Below the pieces are notes generated by a model that saw only the letters and a list, made by a program, of their open reading frames with translations, ran no database searches and was not told the DNA's origin. Below, in pieces: positions 16,636 through 26,900 of a stretch of 64,000 nucleotides of DNA (position 1 is its first letter; every line of letters begins with the position of its first letter). Source of the stretch: an uncultured Eubacteriales bacterium (GTDB lineage: Bacteria; Bacillota; Clostridia; Oscillospirales; Acutalibacteraceae). The position numbers and the translations under genes were made by a program. The stretch lies in the NCBI GenBank assembly GCA_900317025.1, contig ONFG01000013.1, positions 1 through 64,000 on the forward strand. The letters are read 5' to 3'.

Positions 16636-17163
16636 TTATTCTTTGTCGGAGAATATTATCCGGGTGTCCCGGTCTTTTATGACGACGGTCAGAATTTCGC
16701 CGGTGATGCGGTCGCTGTCGACGGTGTAACGAACGCCTGACACGCTGCCTGACCATCGGGCGGCTTGAGCCTGCTCCGATGCAGGTGCGGATTCGGGAGT
16801 CAGCGCTTCGGGAGAGGCGGCGTCCTTCAGAATGTCGTTTATAAGCTGAGGGAGAGCATTGGAGCAAAGGCGCGACGGAGCGGCGGAAAATGTGAGGTCG
16901 CCGAAGGTGATGTTGCATTCGTCCGGCTTGAAGGTGTAGACGAAGCCCGCGACGGATGGCGGATCTTCAAAGCTGACCGACGTTATGCCCGGGGCGTTGG
17001 TGATGCCGGCATGATACTCCTTCCCTGCGTATTCTATCACGCATTCTTTTCCGGAAATGTCGAATACAGGATTTTGCGGAGGCGGCGTTATCCCACACCC
17101 CGAAAGCGAGAGTGCGGTAAGCAGCGAAAGCGCTGCAGCAAAAGTTTTTCTAATGAAGATCAC
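16636..17163 (-). CDS. Small hypothetical lipoprotein, GTG start
   Basis: About 175 residues with a lipoprotein signal (FAAALSLLTALSLSGC) and a short beta-rich domain; no family recognised. The middle contains a low-complexity Pro/Glu/Ala stretch (about 115-135). The frame is open much further upstream into the tandem repeats, but that part is junk translation. The GTG at 17163 puts the signal peptide right at the N-terminus and is chosen for that reason. The ribosome site is weak. Expected location is the outer face of the cytoplasmic membrane. Confidence 0.6.
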   Translation of the reverse strand: MIFIRKTFAAALSLLTALSLSGCGITPPPQNPVFDISGKECVIEYAGKEYHAGITNAPGITSVSFEDPPSVAGFVYTFKPDECNITFGDLTFSAAPSRLCSNALPQLINDILKDAASPEALTPESAPASEQAQAARWSGSVSGVRYTVDSDRITGEILTVVIKDRDTRIIFSDKE

Positions 17164-17240
17164 CGCTTTCGATAAATTATTGTCCGGGCAAACGCACAAA
17201 AAACGAAATAGCCTGACGCGTATACCGTCAGTAATAATAC

Positions 17241-17618
17241 CGCTTCGGCGCAGGTGCAAACCAAAGCTCAGACTAAGCTTTGCGTGCGTACCGTGAGCGG
17301 CGGCACGCCGCTGCCACACGATCGCCGGCGACACACAACCCCGCCTTGACGCAGGTGCAAACCAAAGCTCAGACTAAGCTCTGCGTGCGTACCGTGAGCG
17401 GCGGCACGCCGCTGCCACACGATCGCCGGCGACACACAACCCCGCCTCGGCGCAGGCGCAAAACCAAAGTTCGGACTAAGCTTTGCGTGCGTACCGTGAG
17501 CGGCGACACGCCGCTGCCACACGATCGCCGGCGACACACAACCCCGCCTCGGCGCAGGCGCAAAACCAAAGTTCGGACTAAGCCCTGCGTGCGTACCGTG
17601 AGCGGCGACACGCCGCTA
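17241..17618. repeat. Tandem 101-102-bp GC-rich repeats, family D
   Basis: The text GCAGGYGCAAA..CCAAAG recurs with cores at 17251, 17352, 17453 and 17555, a period of 101-102 bp. There are three full units and one shortened unit. Later units share CGGCGACACGCCGCT. The array fills the gap between two minus-strand genes and runs into the stop codon of the dehydratase gene. Units are far too long and lack spacers, so this is not a CRISPR. Confidence 0.9.
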
Positions 17619-18509
17619 CATGATGTATTTTACGGCGGTTATGATGTCGCGCGCGGTAACGCATGACATGGCGATCTTGTCGACACATTCGTCGGCGGCG
17701 AAACCGTGAAGATATACGCCTGCGGCCGCAGCGTCGAGCGGCTTTATACCCTGGCAGACGAGAGCGCCGATCAAGCCGGCAAGTACATCTCCGCTGCCGC
17801 CCTTTGCAAGGCTGCCGTTGCCCGTGGGATTTATAAACGTGTCGCTGCCGTCGGTTATCACGGTGCCGACGCCCTTCAAAACTACAATGCAGCCGTGCTC
17901 CTTCGCGAAGGCTTCGGCAGCACCTTGACGATCCTGCTGAATGTCCTTGACGGTCGTGCCGCAAAGGCGGGACATCTCGCCGGGGTGCGGCGTGATTATC
18001 GTTTGGGCTGTGCGTTCCTTCAATATATCTGTATGCGAAGAAATGCAGTTTAGACCGTCGGCGTCGAGAATTATCGGGCGCTCGCACTTCTTTATAAGCG
18101 CTTCGCATATCGCTTTTGTGTCGTCGGTCACTTTCATGCCGCAGCCTATTACGGCGGCGGTCGATGCGTTGGCCTGCGAAACGATCTGCTCGATATCGTC
18201 GGCGCGCAGCGTGCCTTCGCTTGAAGCCGGCAGTACAACAAAGACGTTTTCCCAGAGGTTTGAGGCGCAGATCGGGTAGATGCTCTCCGGAATGAGCATT
18301 TTAACAAGCCCCGCACCCGCCGTGACGGCGGCGCTGCCGCACATCATCGCGGCGCCCGCCATGCCGTAACTGCCGCATACGCAGCAGAGAGTGCCAAACG
18401 TCCCTTTGTTGCAGTCGCCGTCGCGCTTTTCGTTGAGAGCGTCGATCACCTTGTCAAAATTTACCGCGGCAGCGATGTCGATGTTTTTCTGTAAATTGAA
18501 CATTTTCAT
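17616..18509 (-). CDS. nnrD: ADP-dependent NAD(P)H-hydrate dehydratase
   Basis: This 297-residue ribokinase-fold enzyme repairs hydrated NADH or NADPH using ADP. Family marks include GTLCCVCGSYGMAGAAMM near 37-56, LDADGLN near 149-155, TPHPGEMSRL near 173-182, and the nucleotide site NGSLAKGGSGDVLAGLIG near 231-248. The partner epimerase domain NnrE is not fused here and is not nearby. In many bacteria the two are one protein. The start is the ATG at 18509 or the second ATG at 18503, and the ribosome site is weak. Its 3' end touches the family D repeats. Confidence 0.88.
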   Translation of the reverse strand: MKMFNLQKNIDIAAAVNFDKVIDALNEKRDGDCNKGTFGTLCCVCGSYGMAGAAMMCGSAAVTAGAGLVKMLIPESIYPICASNLWENVFVVLPASSEGTLRADDIEQIVSQANASTAAVIGCGMKVTDDTKAICEALIKKCERPIILDADGLNCISSHTDILKERTAQTIITPHPGEMSRLCGTTVKDIQQDRQGAAEAFAKEHGCIVVLKGVGTVITDGSDTFINPTGNGSLAKGGSGDVLAGLIGALVCQGIKPLDAAAAGVYLHGFAADECVDKIAMSCVTARDIITAVKYIM

Positions 18510-18587
18510 AGCGTATCACTCATTTCATACAGCGTAGTCGTATATATTGATTATTATTCTGCGTGGCAGGAAAAATATTCAAAAAAA

Positions 18588-18608
18588 CAGCGGCAAGATC
18601 TGCCGCTG
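18588..18608 (-). terminator. Terminator of the following minus-strand membrane protein gene
   Basis: A perfect 8-bp stem, CAGCGGCA (18588-18595) with TGCCGCTG (18601-18608). On the minus strand it is followed by a run of seven T. Confidence 0.8.
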
Positions 18609-18615
18609 CGGTTTA

Positions 18616-19386
18616 TTATCTCTTCTTCTTTTTCTTTGTTGAGCCGCCGTTTGAAGGCTTTTGGGAAGATGCTGTCTTGTTCTCTGTGGGCGTAGGTGTT
18701 TCTTCCTTTTTAAGATCGGCTGCCTTTTCGGGCTTGGGCGTTTCCTCTTTTTTTAGATCGGTCTTCTTTTCGATCTTTGCGGGCGCTTCCTTTTTTTCGG
18801 CTGCTTCTGCCTTTGCGGCCTTTGCGCTCTTGCCCTTGCCGAAAGCTCCTGCCTTGAAAAGCTCCGCCTTGACGTTTGTCCTGAGGTACGGCTTCATCGC
18901 GTCGAGCGTCGCCTCGTCGGGTGAGAAGAGCAGCAGGCAGTCGCCGTTGAATTTGTCAAGGTGCATCTCTGCGGCGTAAACGTCTTCGCCGCTCTCCGTA
19001 ACGCTTGCGCGGAAGAATTTGCGGTAGCTCTTGCCTTGAACATCTGCATCGGCAAGCCTGCGCAGCGTGTTGAACTTCTTGATATCAACGCTTATAATGC
19101 GCTTGCGGCTGCGCTTTGCGGTGATCTTGTCGATCGTGATGTTGCTGTTGGTTACGGCGTATTCGTATTCGGTGTACATACCTGTCACGAGGTAGTATGA
19201 GCCGTAGACCGCAAAGAAAAATGCGCAGATCGCGACGATAACGAAGTATCTCGTGCCTATATCGTAGATGCCAAGCACCATGAAGATCGCAGGCACGGCG
19301 AAGATCAGCATAAGATATATTACAAGCTTGGCGATATGTTTGCTGTTGTTTTTCCTTACAACGAGCTGTTCATGAAATGAATCCAT
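18616..19386 (-). CDS. Membrane protein with two N-terminal helices and a Lys/Glu-rich tail
   Basis: This 256-residue protein has two hydrophobic segments (about 20-42 and 47-70). A compact cytoplasmic domain follows (about 71-185), resembling small PH-like domains of clostridial membrane proteins. A highly charged Lys/Ala/Glu/Pro tail ends in KKKKKR. I do not recognise a named function. The gene stands alone between its own terminator and the pheS T-box promoter region. The basic tail could contact nucleic acid or acidic lipids, but that is inference only. Confidence 0.7.
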   Translation of the reverse strand: MDSFHEQLVVRKNNSKHIAKLVIYLMLIFAVPAIFMVLGIYDIGTRYFVIVAICAFFFAVYGSYYLVTGMYTEYEYAVTNSNITIDKITAKRSRKRIISVDIKKFNTLRRLADADVQGKSYRKFFRASVTESGEDVYAAEMHLDKFNGDCLLLFSPDEATLDAMKPYLRTNVKAELFKAGAFGKGKSAKAAKAEAAEKKEAPAKIEKKTDLKKEETPKPEKAADLKKEETPTPTENKTASSQKPSNGGSTKKKKKR

Positions 19387-19449
19387 TGCAGTTCACTCTC
19401 CTTACCCGTATATCATACCATATTCCGTGGAATTTTTCAATAAAATCCC

Positions 19450-19478
19450 TTGAAAAACCGAACAAAAGATGATATAAT
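19450..19478 (+). promoter_or_regulatory. Promoter of pheST
   Basis: TTGAAA (19450-19455), a 17-bp spacer and perfect TATAAT (19473-19478), just before the T-box leader. Confidence 0.75.
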
Positions 19479-19479
19479 C

Positions 19480-19785
19480 ATAACACTGGGGCGCTGCCCC
19501 GACCAATAAAGGAATATCCCGAAACGCTGTGATGAAGTATAGTACCGTATCCACGCCCGGCAAAAGAGAGTGCGGGTCTGGGGCTGAAAGCCCGCTTGAC
19601 CGGAGGCTGCGGGAAATTCGCTTCGGAGCGGCAGGGCTGAACGCGTACCTTGCGCTTGTAGGCTCTGACGGCGAAAGCGCCCGTTATGCGCAAATGAGTG
19701 CCCGTTTTTCGGGCAGAATCCGGGTGGTACCACGGCTTGTTCGTCCCTTTGAAGCGCTTTTGCTGCTTCGAGGGGCTTTTTTGTT
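19480..19785 (+). ncRNA. T-box riboswitch (tRNA-Phe sensing) of pheST
   Basis: The roughly 300-nt leader has the AGAGAG-type stem I start (AAAAGAGAGTG near 19563), the T-box GGGTGGTACCACGG (19722-19735), and a terminator with an 11-bp stem (19745-19755 with 19765-19775) and six T. TTC at 19617-19619, in the sequence GGGAAATTCG, is the likely Phe specifier codon. Uncharged tRNA-Phe should favour the antiterminator and switch on pheST. Confidence 0.92.
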
Positions 19786-19824
19786 GGGATAATCTTCGTA
19801 AAACGAATGAAAGGAACTGAGATC

Positions 19825-20847
19825 ATGAAAGAAAAGCTTGAAGAGATCCGCGAGCGGGCAAGGCAGGAGCTTGCGGCTGCGGCGGCAGTTGAAAACGTTG
19901 AAGCGCTGCGCATCAAGTACGCAGGCAAGAAGGGCGAACTTACGCAGATCTTAAAGCAGATGGGAAAGCTTTCCCCGGATGAAAGGCCCGTTGTAGGTCA
20001 GCTTGCAAACGAGGTGCGCTCGTTTATCGAGACTGCGGTCGAGACGAAGAAGGCGGAGCTTGCGGAGGCGATGCTCGAAAAGCAGCTTGAGGACGAGAAA
20101 CTCGACGTAACGCTCCCCGCGGATATGTCGCCGCTCGGTCATAAGCACCCGCTCTCGATCGTGCTCGATGAGATAAAGGAGATCTTTGTCGGCATGGGCT
20201 TCGAGATCGTTGACGGACCGGAGGTAGAGTACGATTACTACAATTTCGAGGCGCTCAATATCCCGAAGGATCACCCCGCAAGAGATACACAGGACACGTT
20301 CTACATCACGGATAATATCCTGCTCAGAACGCAGACGTCGCCCGTTCAGGTGCGTGTTATGGAGAAGCAGAAGCCGCCGATCCGCATCATCTCGCCCGGA
20401 CGCGTTTTCCGCAGCGACGCTGTTGACGCTACGCACTCTCCGCTGTTCCACCAAATCGAGGGTCTTGTAGTCGATAAGGACATCACGTTTGCAGACCTCA
20501 AGGGAACTCTCGAGACGTTCATCAAGCGCCTTTACGGCGAAGACAGCGTCGTCCGCTTCCGCCCGCACCATTTTCCGTTCACGGAGCCGAGCGCCGAGGT
20601 AGACGTTCAGTGCTTCTCCTGCAAGGGTAAGGGCTGTCGTGTCTGCAAGAACGAAGGCTGGATCGAGATCCTCGGCTGCGGCATGGTACACCCGAAGGTT
20701 CTCGAAAACTGCGGCATCGACCCGGAGGTATACTCGGGCTTTGCGCTGGGGCTTGGTCTTGAGCGTGTTGCGATGCGCCGCTACGGCGTTGACGATATGC
20801 GCCTTTTCTACGAGAACGACACGAGATTCCTCTCGCAGTTTGAATAA
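19825..20847 (+). CDS. pheS: Phenylalanyl-tRNA synthetase alpha subunit
   Basis: This 340-residue catalytic subunit charges tRNA-Phe as an alpha2-beta2 complex with PheT. The N-terminal coiled-coil arm covers about 1-85. Class II motifs follow: [19 protein letters not shown] (motif 2 region), [16 protein letters not shown] and the C-terminal GLGLERVAM (motif 3). [17 protein letters not shown] segment has Cys pairs seen in many Firmicute PheS proteins. The start is taken at 19825 because AAGGAACTGA is well spaced; the ATG at 19807 lacks a site. It is controlled by the T-box. Confidence 0.97.
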   Translation: MKEKLEEIRERARQELAAAAAVENVEALRIKYAGKKGELTQILKQMGKLSPDERPVVGQLANEVRSFIETAVETKKAELAEAMLEKQLEDEKLDVTLPADMSPLGHKHPLSIVLDEIKEIFVGMGFEIVDGPEVEYDYYNFEALNIPKDHPARDTQDTFYITDNILLRTQTSPVQVRVMEKQKPPIRIISPGRVFRSDAVDATHSPLFHQIEGLVVDKDITFADLKGTLETFIKRLYGEDSVVRFRPHHFPFTEPSAEVDVQCFSCKGKGCRVCKNEGWIEILGCGMVHPKVLENCGIDPEVYSGFALGLGLERVAMRRYGVDDMRLFYENDTRFLSQFE

Positions 20848-20864
20848 TAAAGGGGGTACGTATC

Positions 20865-23252
20865 ATGAATTTATCACTCAGATGGTTAAAGGAATTTGTT
20901 GATATAGGGGACATCGCCCCGAGGGATTTTTCCGAAGCGATGACTATGAGCGGCTCGAAAGTCGAGCTGTTTGAGATTGAGGGCGGTCAGATCGACAACA
21001 TCGTTGTCGGTAAGATCCTCTCGGTAGAGAAGCACCCTGACGCAGACAAGCTTGTCGTATGCCAGGTAGACGTGGGCGAGAAGCAGGTGCAGATCGTTAC
21101 CGCCGCTACAAACGTAAAGACAGGTGATCTCGTTCCTGTTTGCATGGACAAGTCTCATCTTTACGACGGTACTCCCATCAAGAAGGGTAAGCTTCGCGGC
21201 GTTGTCAGCGAGGGTATGTTCTGCTCCGTTGCAGAGCTTGGCGTGACGGTTCACGACTTCCCGTATGCTATTCAGGACGGCATCTTTATCCTCCAGGACG
21301 ATCCGGAGCTTCACCCCGTCCCCGGAATGGACATCAGAGAGGCGATCAGACTCAACGACACTAAGGTCGAGTTCGAGATAACCTCTAACCGCCCCGACTG
21401 CTTCTCCGTTATCGGTCTTGCAAGAGAGGCTGCCGCTACGTTTGGCAAGGAGCTTAAGCTCCACACCCCCGAGGTAAAGACTACGGGCAAGAAGAGCGAG
21501 GGTATGCTCGAGGTCAAGGTGCATGAGCCGGAGCTTTGCCCGATCTACAGCGCAAGGATCGTCGAAAACGTAAGAGTAAAGCCGTCTCCGCTCTGGATGC
21601 GTGAGCGCCTCAGAGCGATGGGCGTTCGTCCGATCAACAACATCGTAGATATCACAAACTACGTTATGCTCGAGTACGGTCAGCCGATGCACGCGTTTGA
21701 CCTGCGCTTCATTAAGGACGGCAAGATCAACGTCCGCCTTGCCAAGGACGGCGAGAAGATAACAACGCTCGACGGCATCGACAGAACGCTCTCTTCTTCT
21801 AACCTCGTTATCGCAGACGCAGAGAAGCCCGTGGCTATCGCCGGCGTAATGGGCGGCGAGTATAGCGGCATTATGGACGACACGACGACGATCGTATTCG
21901 AGAGCGCGAACTTCAACGGCTCTTCCGTTCGCCGTACGGCTAAGTCGCAGAACATGAGAACGGACGCTTCCGCACGCTACGAGAAGGGTCTTGACCCGAA
22001 CGCCGTTCTTCCTGCGCTCGACAGAGCGTGCGAGCTTGTACAGCTTCTCGACGCAGGCGACATCCTCGACGGCACCATCGTTGACGACAACTCCGCAAGA
22101 GAGCCGCTTCGCATAAAGCTCAACGCAGACTGGGTAAACCATTTCCTCAATACTGAGCTTACGTTTGACGAGATGAAGGCTATCCTCGAAAAGATCGACT
22201 GTAAGCTCGACGGCGACGACATCATCGTTCCCACGTTCCGCCCTGACCTTCTCCACAAGGCAGACATCGCCGAGGAGATCGCCCGCTTCCACGGCTACAA
22301 CACAATCGAGTCTACTCCGCTTTCCGGCGGTGCGCAGGGCAAGTTCTCCGTTCGTCAGAAGTTCGACATGAACATCACGAACACACTCATCGCGCTCGGT
22401 CTTGACGAGATCATGACATATTCCTTCATCAGCCCGAAGTATTACAACAAGGTTATGATGCCCGAGGGTCACAGGTTGAGAAACTCGGTAGTTATCTCCA
22501 ACCCGCTCGGCGAGGATACCTCGATCATGAGAACGACGGCGTTCCCGTCGATGCTCGAGATCCTCTCGAAGAACTACAACAACCGCAACGAGTACGCTTA
22601 CCTCTTTGAAATCGCGAGAGAGTACCGTCCCACTGCTCCAGACAAGCTCCCCGACGAGAAGAACGTTTTGACAGTTGGAATGTACGGCGGCGGAGTCGAC
22701 TTCTTCAAGGCAAAGGGTGTTGCCGAGGAGGTCATGAAGCGCTCGGGCGTAGAAAACTACGAGTTTGAGCAGTCGAGCGAATTCTTCGGCTACCACCCCG
22801 GCCGCTGCGCAAAGATTACTATTGGCGGCGAGATGATCGGCGTTCTCGGCGAGGTACACCCGAAGGTTCAGCAGAACTACGGCATCGGAACGAGAATTTA
22901 TGCGTTCTCGATCAACACAGACAAGCTCTTTGCAAACGCACAGCTTGACAAGCACTATAAGCCCCTTCCGAAGTACCCGGCAGTAACGAGAGATATCGCT
23001 GTTATCTGCAGTAAGGATATCCCAGTTGCAGCGCTTGAAAAGGCTATCAAGGAGGGCGCGGGAAAGCACCTCGAGAGCGTGAAGCTCTTCGACGTTTACG
23101 AGGGCAAGCAGATCGCGCCCGGACTCAAGAGCGCGGCGTTCAGCCTTACGCTCAGAAGCGCGGAAGGGACCCTCACCGACGAGCAGGCAGCTTCCGCCAT
23201 GAACAAGGCGATCAAGTCGCTTGAAAAGGTCGGCGCACAGCTCAGAAGCTGA
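20865..23252 (+). CDS. pheT: Phenylalanyl-tRNA synthetase beta subunit
   Basis: This 795-residue subunit carries the usual domains in order. A tRNA-binding EMAP-like domain (about 40-150) includes DIDNIVVGKIL-type text. The B3/B4 editing domain comes next, around 210-390, with IVDITNYVMLEYGQPMHAFD. The B5 and catalytic-like core follow. The C-terminal anticodon-binding fold ends in RSAEGTLTDEQ. Length matches the family. It lies 17 bases after pheS with its own ribosome site and shares the T-box transcript. Confidence 0.97.
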   Translation: MNLSLRWLKEFVDIGDIAPRDFSEAMTMSGSKVELFEIEGGQIDNIVVGKILSVEKHPDADKLVVCQVDVGEKQVQIVTAATNVKTGDLVPVCMDKSHLYDGTPIKKGKLRGVVSEGMFCSVAELGVTVHDFPYAIQDGIFILQDDPELHPVPGMDIREAIRLNDTKVEFEITSNRPDCFSVIGLAREAAATFGKELKLHTPEVKTTGKKSEGMLEVKVHEPELCPIYSARIVENVRVKPSPLWMRERLRAMGVRPINNIVDITNYVMLEYGQPMHAFDLRFIKDGKINVRLAKDGEKITTLDGIDRTLSSSNLVIADAEKPVAIAGVMGGEYSGIMDDTTTIVFESANFNGSSVRRTAKSQNMRTDASARYEKGLDPNAVLPALDRACELVQLLDAGDILDGTIVDDNSAREPLRIKLNADWVNHFLNTELTFDEMKAILEKIDCKLDGDDIIVPTFRPDLLHKADIAEEIARFHGYNTIESTPLSGGAQGKFSVRQKFDMNITNTLIALGLDEIMTYSFISPKYYNKVMMPEGHRLRNSVVISNPLGEDTSIMRTTAFPSMLEILSKNYNNRNEYAYLFEIAREYRPTAPDKLPDEKNVLTVGMYGGGVDFFKAKGVAEEVMKRSGVENYEFEQSSEFFGYHPGRCAKITIGGEMIGVLGEVHPKVQQNYGIGTRIYAFSINTDKLFANAQLDKHYKPLPKYPAVTRDIAVICSKDIPVAALEKAIKEGAGKHLESVKLFDVYEGKQIAPGLKSAAFSLTLRSAEGTLTDEQAASAMNKAIKSLEKVGAQLRS

Positions 23253-23268
23253 GTTGCGGATAAATAAT

Positions 23269-23336
23269 AATGCCGGGATCGCCGGCAATCCTGATTCGGT
23301 AATCAGACATGATCGAAAGCGCCGCTTTCCGGCATT
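23269..23336 (+). other. Branched RNA-like structure after pheT
   Basis: Outer arms AATGCCGG (23269-23276) and CCGGCATT (23329-23336) enclose two more perfect hairpins: CTGATT/AATCAG (23291-23306) and GAAAGC/GCTTTC (23315-23329). The result is a cloverleaf-like fold of 68 nt. There is no immediate T run; a weak one follows at about 23350. It may end pheST or be a separate structured element. The rest of 23337-23458 shows nothing else. Confidence 0.5.
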
Positions 23337-23458
23337 GTTCCGTATTCGGTTTTTACTATTCACTTAGCAAAGTGCTTCCTGCCGCGCTCCTTCGTGAATT
23401 TATATATAATTGATGTAGCTTTTTAACTGATATTTTAATTTTATTTTTAAAAAACCTC

Positions 23459-23487
23459 TTGCAATTTCGGGGGAAATCTGTTAATAT
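23459..23487 (+). promoter_or_regulatory. Promoter of rpmB
   Basis: TTGCAA (23459-23464), a 17-bp spacer and TAATAT (23482-23487), about 38 bases ahead of the ATG. Confidence 0.6.
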
Positions 23488-23524
23488 TATATATGTTGCT
23501 AATTCAAATTAGGAGGTGCAGACA

Positions 23525-23713
23525 ATGGCAAAGTGTGATATCTGCGGTAAGGGCGTAACCTTTGGTATTAAGGTTTCTCACTCTCACAGACGTTCCAACA
23601 GAACATGGAAGCCGAACGTAACGAAGGTCAAGGCTATCGTAAACGGCACTCCGAAGCGTGTACATGCGTGCACTCGCTGCCTGCGTTCCGGTAAGGTTAC
23701 AAGAGCGGTCTGA
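23525..23713 (+). CDS. rpmB: Ribosomal protein L28
   Basis: This 62-residue large-subunit protein begins MAKCDICGKG and carries two CxxC pairs (C4/C7 and ACTRC near the end), the zinc-binding form of L28. HSHRRSNRTWKPN is the typical core. AGGAGGTG (23511-23518) positions the ATG at 23525. An in-frame GTG upstream overlaps the ribosome site and is rejected. It is a single-gene unit with its own promoter and terminator. Confidence 0.97.
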   Translation: MAKCDICGKGVTFGIKVSHSHRRSNRTWKPNVTKVKAIVNGTPKRVHACTRCLRSGKVTRAV

Positions 23714-23742
23714 TATTTACCGATAATTAAACAACGACTGAG

Positions 23743-23771
23743 AGGAGCTTGTCAACGCAGGCTCCTTTTTG
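23743..23771 (+). terminator. Terminator of rpmB
   Basis: AGGAGC (23743-23748) pairs with GCTCCT (23761-23766), followed by a T run. Confidence 0.7.
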
Positions 23772-23869
23772 TTATACCGTGTCTCATAAAAAAGCAATAT
23801 ACGGCGATAAACTTTTGCAGTGCAATGGTTTACCGCCGCTTTTTGTACGGTCGGCCCTTGGCGAAAAAA

Positions 23870-23899
23870 ACTCCCTTCCGGCGTTTGCCGAAAGGGAGT
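23870..23899 (-). terminator. Terminator of the PFOR gene
   Basis: A 13-bp stem with one mismatch: ACTCCCTT..CGGC against GCCG..AAGGGAGT, GTTT loop. On the minus strand it is followed by seven T. Confidence 0.85.
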
Positions 23900-23934
23900 T
23901 GATTTTATCTGTTCAAGCTGATCGTTTTAGCAAA

Positions 23935-26900
23935 TCAGTCCATCTTTGCGAGCTTCTCGAGGTGCTCGAACTTGTCTGCTGCGATCTTCTCAGCCTTCTC
24001 GAAGAGCTGCTCTGCTCTCTCAGGGAATGATCTGGTGAGGGCGTTGTAACGAACCTCGCCCATGATGAAGTCGCGGTAGGAAGCCGTCGGAGCCTTCGAA
24101 TCGAGCTGGAACGGATTCTTGCCTGCGTCGGCAAGTCTCGGGTCGAAGCGGAACATATTCCAGTAGCCTGCCTCAACTGCCTTCTTCTCCTCAAGCTGGG
24201 AGATGCCCATGCCGCCCTTGATTCCGTGGTTGATGCACGGAGCGTAGCAGATTATGATTGACGGACCGTGATAGCTTTCAGCCTCAACGAATGCCTTGAT
24301 GCACTGGTTGTAGTTAGCGCCCATTGCTACCTGAGCTACATATACGTAGCCGTAGGACATTGCGATGGCTGCGAGGTCCTTCTTCTTCTGACCTTTACCT
24401 GTTGCAGCGAACTGTGCAACGGAGCCGATCGGGGTAGCCTTGGAAGCCTGTCCGCCTGTGTTGGAGTAAACCTCTGTGTCGAATACGAGAATGTTTACGT
24501 CCTCTCCGGAAGCGATAACGTGGTCGAGACCGCCGAATCCAATATCATAAGCCCAGCCATCGCCGCCGAGGATCCACATGGACTTTTTGGCGAGTTCGTC
24601 CTTGTCTGCAAGGATCTTATTTGCAAGCTTGCCGCCTTCGCAGTCGCAGGTCTTGATCTCTTCAAGCTTAGCGATGAGGGCGTCTGTAGCCTTTCTGCTC
24701 TCTGCGGAGCTTGTGAGCGTGTCGAGGTAGTTCTTGCAAGCTTCCTTAACGTCTTCCTTCTCTACCGTTTCGGCGAGAGTCTTAACGTCCTCAGCAAGTC
24801 TTGCTCTGATCGCGTTCTGACCGAGAGCCATACCGTAACCGAACTCTGCGTTGTCCTCGAAGAGGGAGTTATGCCAAGCCGGACCGAAGCCCTTCTTGTT
24901 TACGGTGTACGGAGTAGCCGGTGCGCTGCCGCCCCAGATGGAGGAGCAGCCCGTAGCGTTGGCGATGAACATTCTGTCGCCGAAGAGCTGTGTAGCGAGC
25001 TTAGCGTAAGGAGTCTCGCCGCAGCCTGCGCATGCGCCGGAGAACTCGAGCAGCGGCTGCTTGAACTGGCTGCCCTTTACTGTTGTCTCCTTGAACTTCT
25101 CGAATACCTCGGGCTTCTCGTCGAGTGTGCGGCCGTAGTCGAACGTCTTCTGAGAAGGCATCTGGCTGTCGATAGGCTTCATTGTGAGAGCCTTCTCGCC
25201 CTTCTTGCCCGGGCATACTCTCGAGCAGGAGCCGCAGCCTGTGCAGTCGAGCGTGGAAACTGTCATTACAAAGTTGAGACCCGGCATACCTGTCATCTTA
25301 GCCGACTTTGTTCCCTCGGGAGCAGCAGCAAGCTCTTCGTCTGTCATAGCAACGGGACGGATAACAGCGTGCGGACATACATAGGAGCAGAAGGAGCACT
25401 GGATGCACTTCTCGGGATCCCATTCGGGAACGTCAACTGCGATGCCTCTCTTCTCGTAAGCAGCAGAGCCCTGAGGAGCAGTACCGTCTGCGTGATCCAT
25501 AAATACGGAAACTGGGAGCTTGTTGCCCTTGTATGCGTTAACGGGGTTGAGGATCGTGTTAACGTACTTAACAACGTCTTCTCTGTCGCCTGTTGCGACC
25601 TTAGCTACCGTGTTGTCCTCTGCGTTTGCCCAATCAGCGGGGACCTCGACCTTCTTGAGGTCTGTCATGCCGCGGTCGATAGCCGCAAAGTTCATGTCAA
25701 CGATAGCCTGACCCTTCTTGGAGTAAGACTTTTCAGCAGCGGCCTTCATGTATTCCTTAGCCTGCTCTGCGGGGATAATGTCTGCGATCTTGAAGAATGC
25801 GGACTGGAGGATCGTGTTGATACGACCGCCGAGGCCGATCTCTTTACCGATAGCGATACCGTCGATCGTGTAGAAGTTAATGTGCTTCTCTGCGATGAGC
25901 TTCTTCATCTTGCCGGGGAGACGCTCGGAAAGCTCGTCAACGTCCCATGCGCAGTTGAGCAGGAACGAGCCGCCGTCCTTGAGGTCGTCGACCATGTCAT
26001 ACTTGTCAACGTAAGACGGATTGTGGCAGGCTACGAAGTCAGCCTGGCTGATGTAGTATGTCGATTTGATCGGTTTGTCACCGAAGCGCAGGTGAGATAC
26101 CGTAAGACCGCCCGACTTCTTGGAGTCATAAGCGAAGTAGCCCTGTGCATACATATCGGTGTGGTCGCCGATGATCTTGATGGAGTTCTTGTTAGCGCCG
26201 ACCGTACCGTCTGCACCGAGACCCCAGAACTTACAGGAGTGTGTGCCTGCCGGTGTTGTGTCGGGATTTTCCTTGACCTCGAGAGAGAGGTTTGTAACGT
26301 CGTCGACGATGCCGATCGTGAAGCGTCTCTTCGGAGCGTCAGACTGCATATTGCGGTAAACTGCAACGATGTCGCCCGGGGTTGTATCCTTCGAGCCAAG
26401 ACCGTAGCGGCCGGTGTAAACGTTAACGCCTGCGAAGTCGGAGCCGTTGAGGGCTGCGAGAACATCGAGGTAAAGCGGCTCGCCGATGGAGCCGGGCTCC
26501 TTGGTCCTGTCGAGAACGGAGATGGACTTGACCGTTTTCGGCAGCTCGGAGAGCATGTAATCAGCAACGAAAGGTCTGTAAAGTCTTACCTTGAGAAGAC
26601 CGACCTTCTCGCCTGCTGCGTTGAGGTAATCTACAACTTCCTCGGCGCAGTCGCATACGGAACCCATAGCAACGATGACCTGCTCTGCGTCGGGCGCGCC
26701 GTAGTAGTTAAACGGCTTGTAGTCTGTGCCGATCTTGTCGTTTACCTGGTTCATGTAGTCAACGACTACTTCGCCGATCTTGTCGTAGTATGTGTTGCAG
26801 GCCTCTCTTGCCTGGAAGAAGATATCGTCGTTCTGAGCCGTGCCGCGGATAACCGGGTGCTCAGGGTTAAGGCTGCGGCGGCGGAAAGCGTCAACTGCGT

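Noticed and set aside
16636..17334. A longer start for the small lipoprotein
   Set aside because: The extra N-terminal part is translated tandem repeat and would bury the signal peptide.
17241..17618. CRISPR array
   Set aside because: Units are 101-102 bp and contiguous with no unique spacers, and no cas gene is near.
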